Origin: MFKM01 sp038065115
GTDB taxonomy: Bacteria; Patescibacteriota; Minisyncoccia; UBA6257; MFKM01
Assembly (NCBI GenBank): GCA_038065115.1
Contig: JBBTRS010000020.1
Coordinates: 1 to 19,861, forward strand
DNA: 19,861 nucleotides
Direction of reading: 5' to 3'
The notes beneath the pieces are model-generated. The model did no database searches and had not been told where the DNA came from. It saw only the letters and a list, made by a program, of their open reading frames with translations. The position numbers were made by a program, and so were the translations under genes. Below, in pieces: positions 6,042-14,673 of the stretch; within the stretch, counting starts at the first letter, position 1; every line of letters starts with the position of its first letter.

Positions 6042-6569
6042 TCAGCTAATTTTACAAGGAAGGATTTTTTTAATAAGAAAATAACTGATAACGGCGATTA
6101 AAATTCCGCCTAGAATATCTGAAGGCCAGTGAACGCCGACAAATATTCTGGCTAAACCCATCAGAATGACGCTTCCGGCGAAAAACCAACCCCATTTTTT
6201 ATTTATCAAAAAAACAGTTAAAGCCAAAACGAAATAAAAAGTCATATGGCCGGAAGGAAAAGAACCGGTTGGGTTTTGACTAACCAATGGAGAGAAGTCA
6301 AGAAAAATAAATGGTCGGGGTCGGGAATAAAAAAATCTAAAGATTTCGGTGATTAATCCCCTAGCCAAAATTACCGAAAGGGCGAAAACCGAACCAACGA
6401 AGATTAAACGCCGCCAATTTTTTTCTTTCAAAAAAAATAAAAAAATGGCCAGGATTATTAAAAGATACTGGAAATAGTCAGCTAGAAAAATAGCCAGTCC
6501 ATCAAGAAATTTGTTTTGACGAGCCAAGCCGTTGATGATTTGAAATAAAGAATAATCGAAGGAATTCAT
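6042..6569 (-). CDS. PAP2-superfamily membrane phosphatase (undecaprenyl-diphosphatase-like)
   Basis: 175 residues with about five to six hydrophobic helices. The phosphatase motifs are present: R78-x6-R85-P86 (first position Arg where Lys is usual), PSGH (105-108), and R141-x5-H147-x3-D151 (RIFVGVHWPSD). Small membrane PAP2 enzymes of this size, such as BcrC/YodM types, dephosphorylate undecaprenyl diphosphate to recycle the peptidoglycan lipid carrier, though phosphatidylglycerophosphate is another known substrate. The active site would face the outside. The start is ATG with no Shine-Dalgarno and with heptamer repeats directly upstream. It follows rpsR by 71 bp on the same strand and may be the last gene of the rpsF-ssb-rpsR unit. 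The link with rodA and mltG upstream suggests a cell-wall role. Confidence 0.9.
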   Translation of the reverse strand: MNSFDYSLFQIINGLARQNKFLDGLAIFLADYFQYLLIILAIFLFFLKEKNWRRLIFVGSVFALSVILARGLITEIFRFFYSRPRPFIFLDFSPLVSQNPTGSFPSGHMTFYFVLALTVFLINKKWGWFFAGSVILMGLARIFVGVHWPSDILGGILIAVISYFLIKKILPCKIS

Positions 6570-6572
6570 TTT

Positions 6573-6638
6573 TAAAGAATCTGGAATACGGAATTTGGAA
6601 AATAGGAGATTTATTTTTGCTATATTCTAAATTCTAGA
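6573..6638. repeat. Two opposed heptamer arrays between rpsR and PAP2 gene
   Basis: On the plus strand TAAAGAA, TCTGGAA, TACGGAA, TTTGGAA run in phase (6573-6600). On the minus strand TCTAGAA, TTTAGAA, TATAGCA run in phase (6638-6618). Both follow the TNTRGAA pattern also seen between 5S and 23S. Their inverted arrangement could fold weakly in RNA. Confidence 0.7.
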
Positions 6639-6640
6639 TT

Positions 6641-6844
6641 TTATCTAGAAACAAACGGTAATAATCCCAAATATCTGGCTCTCTTTATCGCTTGCGCCAA
6701 TTTTCTTTGATGCTTAGCGCAGATTCCGCTATATCGGGGGTCAATGATTTTGCTTTGGCCGGAAACAAAACGCTGGAGCAATTCAATCTCTTTATAGTCA
6801 ACTTCTCTTAAATTTTGGGAACAAAAAAAACATTGTTTTTTCAT
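6641..6844 (-). CDS. rpsR: Ribosomal protein bS18
   Basis: 67 residues. bS18 sits on the small-subunit platform next to bS6. The core YKEIELLQRFVSGQSKII (17-34) and GICAKHQRKLAQAIKRARYLGLL match the family. C5, C8, C42 and H45 form a likely zinc-binding set, so this is the zinc-binding version of the protein. It ends PFVSR at TAA 6641-6643, right at a heptamer array. ssb lies 10 bp upstream in the classic rpsF-ssb-rpsR order, so it is cotranscribed. No Shine-Dalgarno. Confidence 0.95.
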   Translation of the reverse strand: MKKQCFFCSQNLREVDYKEIELLQRFVSGQSKIIDPRYSGICAKHQRKLAQAIKRARYLGLLPFVSR

Positions 6845-6854
6845 ATTTTTTTAA

Positions 6855-7313
6855 TTAAAAAGGCAAATCTTCCGGTTTTATTTCTCCTTCGTCTATGTTA
6901 ATTTCTGGCAATCCTTCGTGAACCGATTGGTCTTGGTTTGTTGTTCGCGGAGTTTCATTTTTAACAAATCCTTCTTGTTTGGCGGCGTTTCGCGGGCCAA
7001 ACTGAACTCTTTCTGCCACAATTTCCGTTCGGTATTGCTTGATGCCGTCTTTTCCGTCCCAGGATCTGGTTTGAATCCGGCCCTCAATCATTGCCAAGCT
7101 GCCTTTTGTCAGATATTGATTTACAATTTCAGCTTGACGTCCGAAAACAATAATATTGTGAAACTGCGCTTCTTCTTGCCGTTCGCCTTGCTGATTTTTC
7201 CAAACCCTATTAGTGGCAATCCCGAAAGAAGCGATTGACGAACCTGAAGGCAAAGCTTTAAGTTCCGGATTTCTGGTTAAATTGCCGATAAGAAATACTT
7301 TATTGAAATTCAT
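6855..7313 (-). CDS. ssb: Single-stranded DNA-binding protein
   Basis: 152 residues from the ATG at 7313. The OB fold begins MNFNKVFLIGNLTRNPELK and contains FGIATNRVWKN, FHNIIVFGRQAE and the strand GSLAMIEGRIQTRSW. After about residue 110 comes a flexible acidic tail ending PEDLPF, the conserved C-terminal peptide that recruits replication and repair enzymes. An in-frame ATG at 7334 would add seven residues (MTHDTDH), but these are encoded by an intergenic heptamer array and do not fit the family's start, so I choose 7313. Neither start has a Shine-Dalgarno. It lies between rpsF and rpsR. The array upstream contains a promoter-like arrangement at 7320-7348 that could supply a leaderless ssb mRNA. 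Confidence 0.95.
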   Translation of the reverse strand: MNFNKVFLIGNLTRNPELKALPSGSSIASFGIATNRVWKNQQGERQEEAQFHNIIVFGRQAEIVNQYLTKGSLAMIEGRIQTRSWDGKDGIKQYRTEIVAERVQFGPRNAAKQEGFVKNETPRTTNQDQSVHEGLPEINIDEGEIKPEDLPF

Positions 7314-7319
7314 ATGATC

Positions 7320-7348
7320 AGTATCGTGCGTCATGCGTCAAGTGTCAA
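7320..7348 (-). promoter_or_regulatory. Heptamer array that spells a leaderless promoter for ssb
   Basis: On the minus strand TTGACA (7348-7343), a 17-bp spacer, GATACT (7325-7320), then six bases and the ssb ATG at 7313. The same DNA is an array of degenerate heptamers (on the plus strand AGTATCG, TGCGTCA, TGCGTCA, AGTGTCA at 7320-7347). The -35 and -10 are parts of different repeat units. The same layout occurs at 17578-17606. Confidence 0.55.
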
Positions 7349-7405
7349 GTATTTATGTTCCGCGTATCAAGAATTTTGATAAACTGGACGCCTGATATTT
7401 GACGC

Positions 7406-7864
7406 TTACTTAAGTATTTCTTCAATCTTTTTTTCCAGGGCTTCGTTGGTCAGGATTGATTCTACGGGCGATGTCTGTTTACCGACAGGCATGGTTTGTT
7501 TTTCGGCAGGCGAAGCAAACCTCGCTTCTTGGGACGTTGGGGCCGATTCCGGTTTTTTCCAAGCGGGTTTTTTGACAAAAGGCGGAGTGATTATTACATA
7601 ACGCAAAACGTTAGGATTTAATTTTAAATCAATCCGTAAATTTTTAACGGCCGCTGGTTCGCCTTCAAAATGGAAATATCCGAAATAAGCGTAATTTTCT
7701 TTTTTAATGGAATAAGCTAATTGGATTTTTTCCAAAGGATTTTCGGTTAAAACGGTAAATTTCCCGTTTGAAAGGGCTTGGGAAATAACCGAAGCGTTCT
7801 CAATATTGAGAACGAAAGCAATTTCGTATTTTCTTTTTTTTATTTCTTGGTTTTCAGTTTTCAT
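7406..7864 (-). CDS. rpsF: Ribosomal protein bS6
   Basis: 152 residues. The first about 100 residues are the bS6 ferredoxin-like fold: KRKYEIAFVLN, then KIQLAYSIKKENYAYFGYFHF and LNPNVLRYVIITPP. bS6 pairs with bS18 on the 30S platform. The remaining about 50 residues are a Lys/Pro/Ala-rich tail, longer than in E. coli before modification, containing a 7-residue tandem repeat P[AV][EG]KQT[MS] encoded by a 21-bp repeat at 7470-7511. It ends NEALEKKIEEILK, probably a helix. It is the first gene of rpsF-ssb-rpsR with its own promoter at 7889-7917. ATG, no Shine-Dalgarno. Confidence 0.93.
   Translation of the reverse strand: MKTENQEIKKRKYEIAFVLNIENASVISQALSNGKFTVLTENPLEKIQLAYSIKKENYAYFGYFHFEGEPAAVKNLRIDLKLNPNVLRYVIITPPFVKKPAWKKPESAPTSQEARFASPAEKQTMPVGKQTSPVESILTNEALEKKIEEILK
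7470..7511 (-). repeat. 21-bp tandem repeat inside rpsF
   Basis: On the minus strand two 21-bp units (7511-7491 and 7490-7470), each beginning GCCTG, are followed by the first bases of a third. They keep frame and encode PAEKQTM and PVGKQTS in the tail of bS6. Confidence 0.8.
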
Positions 7865-7888
7865 TTTTTTACGCTCAGCGTGATTCTA

Positions 7889-7917
7889 ATAATAGATAAT
7901 TAAATTAAAAATATCAA
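7889..7917 (-). promoter_or_regulatory. Promoter of rpsF-ssb-rpsR
   Basis: TTGATA (7917-7912), a 17-bp spacer and TATTAT (7894-7889) on the minus strand. The predicted start near 7882 gives a leader of about 18 nt without a Shine-Dalgarno. An 11-bp palindrome ACGCTGAGCGT (7881-7871) covers the predicted start and leader, and might bind bS6-bS18 in the mRNA or a repressor; this is a guess. The promoter separates this unit from rpoBC. Confidence 0.78.
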
Positions 7918-7933
7918 CCCCGTTTGAAGAGAG

Positions 7934-10900
7934 CTAGTTTTTTGTTATTTCTCTGATTTCTTCTTCTTCCTCCTCGTCGGTAATGGCCGCGACTGGCACG
8001 CCTCTCCAACCTATTCCAGCCGGAATCAGGCGACCAATAATGACATTTTCTTTAAGACCGCGAAGTTTGTCAACTTTGGCGCCAATAGCCGCTCCGACCA
8101 AAACGCGGGAAGTTTCTTGGAAAGAAGCCGCAGAAAGGAAGCTTTCGGTTGATAAACTGACCTGGGTAATGCCCATCAAAAGAAGCTGGGCTTTGGCCGG
8201 TTCCCCCTTCAGTTTTTTGGTTTGTCTGTTGTCTTCCAGTAATTTTGACTTTTCAATAATATCGCCGACGACAAAACTAGTGTCGCCTTCTTCTCTAATC
8301 GCGACCCGGGAGAACATTTGGCGGACAATGACTTCAATGTGCTTGTCGTTTATAGAAGACCCTTCGGGAATATAAATTCTTTGGATTTCGTTAATAATAT
8401 AGCGTTCCACTTCGCGGCTGTCCCGCGTTGCCAGAAGTTCTTTTAAGTCGATAGACCCTTCGCTTATTTGTTGACCCCTTAAAACCTTGTCGCCGATTTT
8501 TGCCAAAAGGATGGTGGTCCGGGGAACAGGATATTCAAAATATTTAATTTTCTTAGTTTTAGAGTTGAGGCTTTTGATCTTAATTGTTTTTATTAAATTG
8601 TTTTCTTTGATGGATTCAACTATGCCGTCGGTTTCGGCCAAGATAGCTTTTCCGCGAGGCGACCGGGCTTCAAAAACTTCTTCCACTCGCGGCAAGCCGT
8701 GGGTGATGTCAATACCGGCTATTCCGCCAAGATGGAAAGTTCTTAAAGTGAGCTGGGTTCCGGGTTCGCCGATTGATTGAGCGGCGATAATGCCGACACT
8801 TTCGCCTAATTTTATCGGCTGGTTATTTCCTAAATCAAGTCCATAGCATTTTGAACAGGCTCCGTAAAGAGTTTTACAAGTTATCGGCGAACGGACTTTT
8901 GCCGATTCTATCTTTGCTTTATCAATGGTTTCGGCGATTCCCCAGTCTATAATTTCTCCGGCTTTTACGATAATTTTGTTTTTGATTTTTATGTCTTCCA
9001 GGGCGGTTCGGGAGTAAAGCCGTTCCGAGAAACGATAGCCGTACTCTTCGCCGTCTTTTCTCAAAATTTCAATACCCTCTTTGGTTTTACAATCTTCTTC
9101 TCTGATAATCACATCTTGAGCCACATCAATAAGACGGCGAGTTAGATATCCGGCCTCCGCTGTTTTTAAAGCGGTATCGGCTTGTCCTTTGCGAGCTCCG
9201 TGGATGGAAATAAAGTATTCCAAAACATCAAAACCTTCTTTGTAAGACGATTGAACCGGTAATTCAATGATTTCCCCTTGAGGGTTTTGCACCAATCCTT
9301 TCATACCCATCATCTGATTTGCCTGCGACCAACTGCCTCTAGCTTTGGAATCAATAATGATAAAAACCGGATTATCGGGATGAAAAGTTTTCGGAATTAT
9401 GCTTCCGATTTGTTTTCCGGCTTTATCCCAAACACTAATAGTCTGACTTACTTTTTCTTCGTCGGTTAATAATCCTTGGCGGAATTCTTCACTGATGGTG
9501 GCTGTTTCTTTTTCGGCTTCTTTAATGATTTGATGTTTTTCTTTAGGAACCGTTAAGTCATCCATCCCCCACGTGATACCGGAAATAGTGGCGTATTCAA
9601 AACCGATATTTTTAATATTGTCCAAATAAACACTGGCTTTATCAACGCCCACTTTTTCTATAATCGCGGTAATGAGTTTTGAAAGCGCGCTTTTGTTGAG
9701 TAGCTCGTTGATAAAATCAAAATTCTTGGGCAATTGATTATTGAAAATCAATCGGCCGTAAGTGGTTTCCAGTAGTTTTTTGCTTTTTTTGGAAACGGCT
9801 ATTTTGATAGGCGCGTTGAGATCAAGCAAGCCGTGCTCGTAAGCCAAGGTGGCTTCGGTGAAACTGGATAGTATCAAGCCGCTTCCTTTGGCCTCCGGTT
9901 TAACTCTAGTAAGGTGGTAGCATCCCAAAACAATGTCTTGAGTCGGGGTGACAATGGGATGACCCGAAGCCGGCCTTAACAGATTGTTGGAAGAAAGCAT
10001 AATCGTTCCGGCTTCATATTGGGCTTCATCGGAAAGCGGTAAGTGAACCGCCATTTGGTCGCCGTCAAAATCAGCGTTGAAAGCGGTGCAAACTAAAGGC
10101 GGGATTCTAATAGCCAAGCCTTCAATAAGAATCGGTTTGAAAGCTTGAACGCTTAAACGATGAAGAGTGGGGGCTCGATTAAGAAGCACTTTTTTGCCGT
10201 CAATGACTTCTTCTAAAATCGCCCAAACTTCTTCAGAACCTTGGTCAATGAAACGATTGGCGTTTTTGATATTATGAGCCAGACTGCGTTCAATAACTTT
10301 GTGTATGACAAACGGCCTAAAAAGCTCAAGAGCCATTTTCTTGGGCAGACCGCATTCGTTAAGTTTTAATTCAGGGCCAACGACGATAACGGAACGGCCG
10401 GAATAATCAACTCTTTTTCCTAAAAGATTTTGGCGGAAACGTCCTTGCTTGCCGCGAAGCATATCGGCTAATGATTTTAACGGTCGGCGTTGAGCCGAAA
10501 GCTGTTGGGTGCCGACGGCGCCGGTGTTGTCTATTAAGGCGTCAACGGCTTCTTGAAGCATTCTTTTTTCGTTGGTGGTAATCACTTCCGGCGCTCTTAA
10601 TTCAATTAATTTTTTCAATCTGTTATTGCGGTTAATGACTCGGCGATAAAGATCGTTAAGATCGGAAGTGGCAAAACGGCCGCCGTCTAAAGCAACCATC
10701 GGTCTTAAATCCGGCGGCAAGACCGGCAAGACGGTTATGATCATCCATTCGGGCCTGATGCCCGACTTGATCAATGATTTTATTAGATTAAGGCGCCGCG
10801 AGATTCTAGTCCGACGATTTAAGTCTTTTGTTTCTTCCAGTTCTTTTTCCGCTTGACGCGCTAAAACCTTAAGGTCTGTTTTTTCTAAAATTTCCCTGAC

Positions 10901-13900
10901 GGCGCCGGCGCCGGATTTGGCCTCAATGACTGATTTGCCGAAACGTTTGGTTAAATCAAGATACTCATTTTCATTTAAAACAGTCCCCTGTTTGATATTT
11001 AAAGCAAGTAGTTCTTTCTTTTTCGATTCAAAGTCGCTGCCTTTTTCGTTGATAGCGGTAATAATATAAGCGGTGTAATAAATAACTTTTTCTAATTTCG
11101 GCAACGGCGTATCAAGAATCAAGCTCAATCTTGAAGGAACGCTTCGCATAAACCAGGCGTGAGCTACCGGCGCGGCTAAATTAATATGCCCCATTCGTTC
11201 GCGTCTAACAATGGATCGGGTGACTTCAACGCCACATTTGTCGCAAACTACGCCTTTGTAACGAATTTTTTTATACTTACCGCAATAACATTCCCAATCT
11301 TTGGTTGGTCCGAAAATCCGTTCTGAAAAGAGGCCGTCTTTTTCGGGCCGCTGGGTGCGATAATTTATAGTTTCGGCTTTGATGACTTCACCGAAAGACC
11401 AGGCGGTAATTTTTTCAGGCGAGGCTAACTTTACGGAAATAGCCCGAATATCATTGAGATCTTTTTCAGCTCTTTCTCCGCTGATTGATTGATGTTCTTC
11501 GGATCTGATTATGTCAACATCTAAACCGAGACTTTTGATTTCATTTACTAAAACATTGAAAGAAGCCGGCAGGCTGGGTTTTTTGATTTTTTCGCCTTTA
11601 ATGATTGATTCAAAAGTAGAAGAACGACCCATAACATCGTCTGATTTAATGGTGAGCATCTCTTGAAGAGTATGGCTGGCGCCGTATCCTTCCAAAGCCC
11701 AAACCTCCATTTCACCGAAACGTTGGCCGCCAAGTCTGGCTTTGCCGCCTAATGGTTGTTGAGTGATAAGGGAGTACGGGCCAGTGGAACGCATATGGAT
11801 TTTATTTTTAACCATATGGTCAAGTTTCATTGTGTAAACATAACCCACTGTTATCGGATTTTTGATGGGTTCTCCTGTTCGGCCGTCAAAAATTTTTACT
11901 TTGCCCGATTCCGGCAAACCGGCTTTTTTAAGTTCTTCTTTGATTTGTTCTTCGGAGGCGCCGGTAAAAATCGGCGAAATAGCCTGATAGCCCAACTTTT
12001 TAGCGGCAAAACCCAAATGAGTTTCCAAAATTTGGCCGAGATTCATCCGGGAAGCGACGCTTAACGGATTAAGAACCACATCAACCGGCGTTCCGTCTTC
12101 CAAATAAGGCATGTCTTCAATGGGTCTGATTTGAGAGATTACGCCTTTATTGCCGTGACGGCCGGTTAATTTGTCGCCGGCTTGAACATTGCTCAATTGA
12201 GCAACCTGAATTTGAATTCTTTTAATAACACCGGGATCGAGCTGATCTCCTCTTTCTCGCGAAGAAATTTTTATTCCAATAACTCTGCCTTGTTCTCCGT
12301 GGGGCATAGTCAGCGAAGTGTCTTTAACATCGCGGGCTTCTTCGCCAAAGATTGCTCTCAATAATCGTTCTTCGGAAGTCAATTCCGATTCTCCTTTGGG
12401 AGAAATTTTACCGACTAAAATATCGTCGGGGTAAACTTCGGTTCCAACTCTAATAATTCCTTCTTCGTCAAGGTTTCTTAATTTATCTTCGGAGATATTG
12501 GAGATGTCGGGGGTGGTAATCTCCGGACCAAGTTTGGTTTCTCTAATGTGGCAATAATAATCTTCAACGTGAATGGAAGTGAAACGATCATCGCGAACCA
12601 CTTTTTCAGAAAGAACAACCGCGTCTTCAAAGTTGGCCCCTTCCCAAGAAATAAAAGCGACTAAAAGATTTTGCCCTAACGCCAATTGGCCGTTGTCCAC
12701 CGAAGAAGCATTGGTTAAGAAATCCCCTTTTTTGACTTTTTGCCATTTTTTGACCGCCGGATATTGAGAAATACAAGTTGACTGGTTGGAGCGTTTAAAT
12801 TTAATTAATTTGAACTTTTTTATTCCGGAGGCGGTTTTTAATTCAATGTGGTCGGCATCTACGGCGGTGATTTCCCCGTCAGCCGGAGCGATAATCACTT
12901 GTTGAGAATTTTCGGTAATTTTTCCTTCTAAGCCGGTGCCAACCAACGGCGCTTCGGGCTTGATTAAAGGAACAGCCTGCCTCTGCATGTTTGAACCCAT
13001 CAACGCCCGATTGGCGTCGTCGTGTTCAATAAAAGGAATCAATGAAGCGGCCGGGCTGAAAACCTGATGCGGAGCGACATCAATAAAATCAATGTCTTCT
13101 CTTAAGCAGGTTCCGGGTTTGCCTTTGATTCTGGCTTTGACGATAGAATCAGAAATTTTACCTTTCTTGTCAATTTCAATGGCGGCGTGAGCGATATTGT
13201 ATTTTTCTTCTTTGAAGGCATTTAGCCAAACTATCTCCGAAGTGACAACTCCATTTTCCACTTTATAATAAGGAGTTTCCATAAATCCGAATTCGTTTGT
13301 CCGGCTGAAATTAGCCAGATGGTTAACTAACCCGATGTTGGCTCCTTCGGGAGTTTGAATCGGGCAAATGCGTCCGTAATAAGAACGGTGAACGTCGCGG
13401 ACTTCGAATCCGGCCCGCTCGCGAGTTAAACCGCCGGGGCCCAAAACAGAAAGCAATCGTTTATGCTCTAATTCCGCCAAGAAGTTCACTTGGTCCATAA
13501 ATTGAGAAAGCTGGGAAAGCATAAAGAACTCTTTCACTACGGCTATCAGGATTTTGGGATTAATCATTTGAGTCGGCAGGGTTATTTCTCCGGCGTCCAA
13601 AGTTGACATCCGGTCCTGAATGAATTTCCGCATTCGGGCAAAACCGACTCTTAGCCTGTTTTGAACCAATTCGCCTACCGCTCTCACGCGGCGATTGCCG
13701 AGATGATCAATGTCATCGGCTTCCGCCATCGGTTCGTTATTAAGTCTCGCTATTTCTTTAACAATAGCTATTAAATCTTCCAGATTGAGTTGTTTTGATT
13801 TTTCTTCAATATCCAGCCTTTGGTTGACTTTAAAGCGGCCGACTGGAGAAAGATCATAACGGTCAAAGCGGGAAAACATCGGCTGAATTAATGAACGGGC

Positions 13901-14641
13901 ATTGTCAGTCGTGGCCAAATCGCCGGGACGCAGTCTTTTATAAATCTCAACATAAGATTCTTCTTCGTTGGTGGCGGCGTCTCTTTCAAGGGTTGGCTTG
14001 ATGACTTCGCCGAAAGTTTTTAATATTGCTTCGTTGGTGGCTAATTTCTTTTTGCCGTCAGCCGCGACAAAAATCCGCAAAAGACTGGTGATGGGCACCT
14101 TTCTTTTTCGGTCTATTTTTACGCCGATAAAACCATTGGATTCTGATTCTATTTCCAGCCAGGCGCCGCGATGAGGTATGACTTTAGCGCTAAAAAATTT
14201 ACGGCCTCGCGAAACATCAGATGAAAAATAAACGCCGGGGGATCTCATTAACTGGGAAACCACCACTTTTTCAACGCCGTTGATAATAAAAGTTCCCCGT
14301 TCGGTCATCATCGGGAAATCGCCAAAATAGATTTTTTGAATTTCAGTGGTTTTGCTGATATTGTTTACCAGCTTCAACTTAACCCGAAGAGTGGCTTCGT
14401 AGCTTTGTTCTTTGTGTCGGGCCTGAAGTTCGTCGTATTTTGGTTCGTCAAAAGCAAAATCAAGAAAATGAAGTTCCAGCTCTTTTCCGGTCCGGTCTTT
14501 AATCGGGAAAAATTCTTCAAAAAGTTCTTTTAATCCGGCGGTTAAAAGCCAATTATAAGATTGGGTTTGGATTTCTATTAAATTCGGTTGTTCAACGGAT
14601 GGTCTTTGGTAAGAAGAAAAATTTTTCTTTAAAGAATTCAT
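7934..14641 (-). CDS. rpoBC: Fused RNA polymerase beta-beta' subunit (RpoB-RpoC)
   Basis: 2235 residues in one uninterrupted frame. Residues 1 to about 1046 are beta: RSPGVYFSSD, the rifampicin-pocket segment QLSQFMDQVNFLAELEHKR, GPGGLTRERAGFEVRDVH, ICPIQTPEGANIGL, GDKLTGRHGNKGV and the C-terminal NVLVNEIKSLGLDVDI. A linker of about 20 residues follows (IIRSEEHQSISGERAEKDLN). Beta' then runs from about 1065 to 2235: KLASPEKITAWSFGEV, the first zinc site C1118, C1120, C1133, C1136, the catalytic NADFDGD (1522-1528, three Asp holding the active Mg), and the second zinc site with CKTLYGACSKCYG. Together they form the catalytic core of RNA polymerase. Beta is short, near 1046. ATG without Shine-Dalgarno; mltG ends 16 bp upstream. 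Covalent fusion is established in Helicobacter and Wolbachia. At the E. coli Arg529 position this protein has Leu. Confidence 0.97.
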   Translation of the reverse strand: MNSLKKNFSSYQRPSVEQPNLIEIQTQSYNWLLTAGLKELFEEFFPIKDRTGKELELHFLDFAFDEPKYDELQARHKEQSYEATLRVKLKLVNNISKTTEIQKIYFGDFPMMTERGTFIINGVEKVVVSQLMRSPGVYFSSDVSRGRKFFSAKVIPHRGAWLEIESESNGFIGVKIDRKRKVPITSLLRIFVAADGKKKLATNEAILKTFGEVIKPTLERDAATNEEESYVEIYKRLRPGDLATTDNARSLIQPMFSRFDRYDLSPVGRFKVNQRLDIEEKSKQLNLEDLIAIVKEIARLNNEPMAEADDIDHLGNRRVRAVGELVQNRLRVGFARMRKFIQDRMSTLDAGEITLPTQMINPKILIAVVKEFFMLSQLSQFMDQVNFLAELEHKRLLSVLGPGGLTRERAGFEVRDVHRSYYGRICPIQTPEGANIGLVNHLANFSRTNEFGFMETPYYKVENGVVTSEIVWLNAFKEEKYNIAHAAIEIDKKGKISDSIVKARIKGKPGTCLREDIDFIDVAPHQVFSPAASLIPFIEHDDANRALMGSNMQRQAVPLIKPEAPLVGTGLEGKITENSQQVIIAPADGEITAVDADHIELKTASGIKKFKLIKFKRSNQSTCISQYPAVKKWQKVKKGDFLTNASSVDNGQLALGQNLLVAFISWEGANFEDAVVLSEKVVRDDRFTSIHVEDYYCHIRETKLGPEITTPDISNISEDKLRNLDEEGIIRVGTEVYPDDILVGKISPKGESELTSEERLLRAIFGEEARDVKDTSLTMPHGEQGRVIGIKISSRERGDQLDPGVIKRIQIQVAQLSNVQAGDKLTGRHGNKGVISQIRPIEDMPYLEDGTPVDVVLNPLSVASRMNLGQILETHLGFAAKKLGYQAISPIFTGASEEQIKEELKKAGLPESGKVKIFDGRTGEPIKNPITVGYVYTMKLDHMVKNKIHMRSTGPYSLITQQPLGGKARLGGQRFGEMEVWALEGYGASHTLQEMLTIKSDDVMGRSSTFESIIKGEKIKKPSLPASFNVLVNEIKSLGLDVDIIRSEEHQSISGERAEKDLNDIRAISVKLASPEKITAWSFGEVIKAETINYRTQRPEKDGLFSERIFGPTKDWECYCGKYKKIRYKGVVCDKCGVEVTRSIVRRERMGHINLAAPVAHAWFMRSVPSRLSLILDTPLPKLEKVIYYTAYIITAINEKGSDFESKKKELLALNIKQGTVLNENEYLDLTKRFGKSVIEAKSGAGAVREILEKTDLKVLARQAEKELEETKDLNRRTRISRRLNLIKSLIKSGIRPEWMIITVLPVLPPDLRPMVALDGGRFATSDLNDLYRRVINRNNRLKKLIELRAPEVITTNEKRMLQEAVDALIDNTGAVGTQQLSAQRRPLKSLADMLRGKQGRFRQNLLGKRVDYSGRSVIVVGPELKLNECGLPKKMALELFRPFVIHKVIERSLAHNIKNANRFIDQGSEEVWAILEEVIDGKKVLLNRAPTLHRLSVQAFKPILIEGLAIRIPPLVCTAFNADFDGDQMAVHLPLSDEAQYEAGTIMLSSNNLLRPASGHPIVTPTQDIVLGCYHLTRVKPEAKGSGLILSSFTEATLAYEHGLLDLNAPIKIAVSKKSKKLLETTYGRLIFNNQLPKNFDFINELLNKSALSKLITAIIEKVGVDKASVYLDNIKNIGFEYATISGITWGMDDLTVPKEKHQIIKEAEKETATISEEFRQGLLTDEEKVSQTISVWDKAGKQIGSIIPKTFHPDNPVFIIIDSKARGSWSQANQMMGMKGLVQNPQGEIIELPVQSSYKEGFDVLEYFISIHGARKGQADTALKTAEAGYLTRRLIDVAQDVIIREEDCKTKEGIEILRKDGEEYGYRFSERLYSRTALEDIKIKNKIIVKAGEIIDWGIAETIDKAKIESAKVRSPITCKTLYGACSKCYGLDLGNNQPIKLGESVGIIAAQSIGEPGTQLTLRTFHLGGIAGIDITHGLPRVEEVFEARSPRGKAILAETDGIVESIKENNLIKTIKIKSLNSKTKKIKYFEYPVPRTTILLAKIGDKVLRGQQISEGSIDLKELLATRDSREVERYIINEIQRIYIPEGSSINDKHIEVIVRQMFSRVAIREEGDTSFVVGDIIEKSKLLEDNRQTKKLKGEPAKAQLLLMGITQVSLSTESFLSAASFQETSRVLVGAAIGAKVDKLRGLKENVIIGRLIPAGIGWRGVPVAAITDEEEEEEIREITKN

Positions 14642-14643
14642 TT

Positions 14644-14673
14644 TTATCTTAGATATATTATCTTAGATATATT
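14644..14673. repeat. 14-bp direct repeat at the mltG-rpoBC junction
   Basis: ATCTTAGATATATT occurs twice head to tail (14646-14659, 14660-14673); period-14 identity extends from 14644 to 14673. It covers the last codons and stop of mltG and reaches to within 2 bp of the rpoBC ATG. Fourteen is two heptamers, matching the period of the other intergenic arrays. Confidence 0.85.

Noticed and set aside
7314..7334. Upstream ATG for ssb
   Set aside because: The seven extra residues are encoded by the heptamer array, do not fit the SSB N-terminus and have no ribosome binding site.
11400..11560. Hidden stop or frameshift between rpoB and rpoC
   Set aside because: The translation is continuous and both flanks read as good beta and beta' sequence in the same frame, so I see no sign of an artefact; only reads could settle it.
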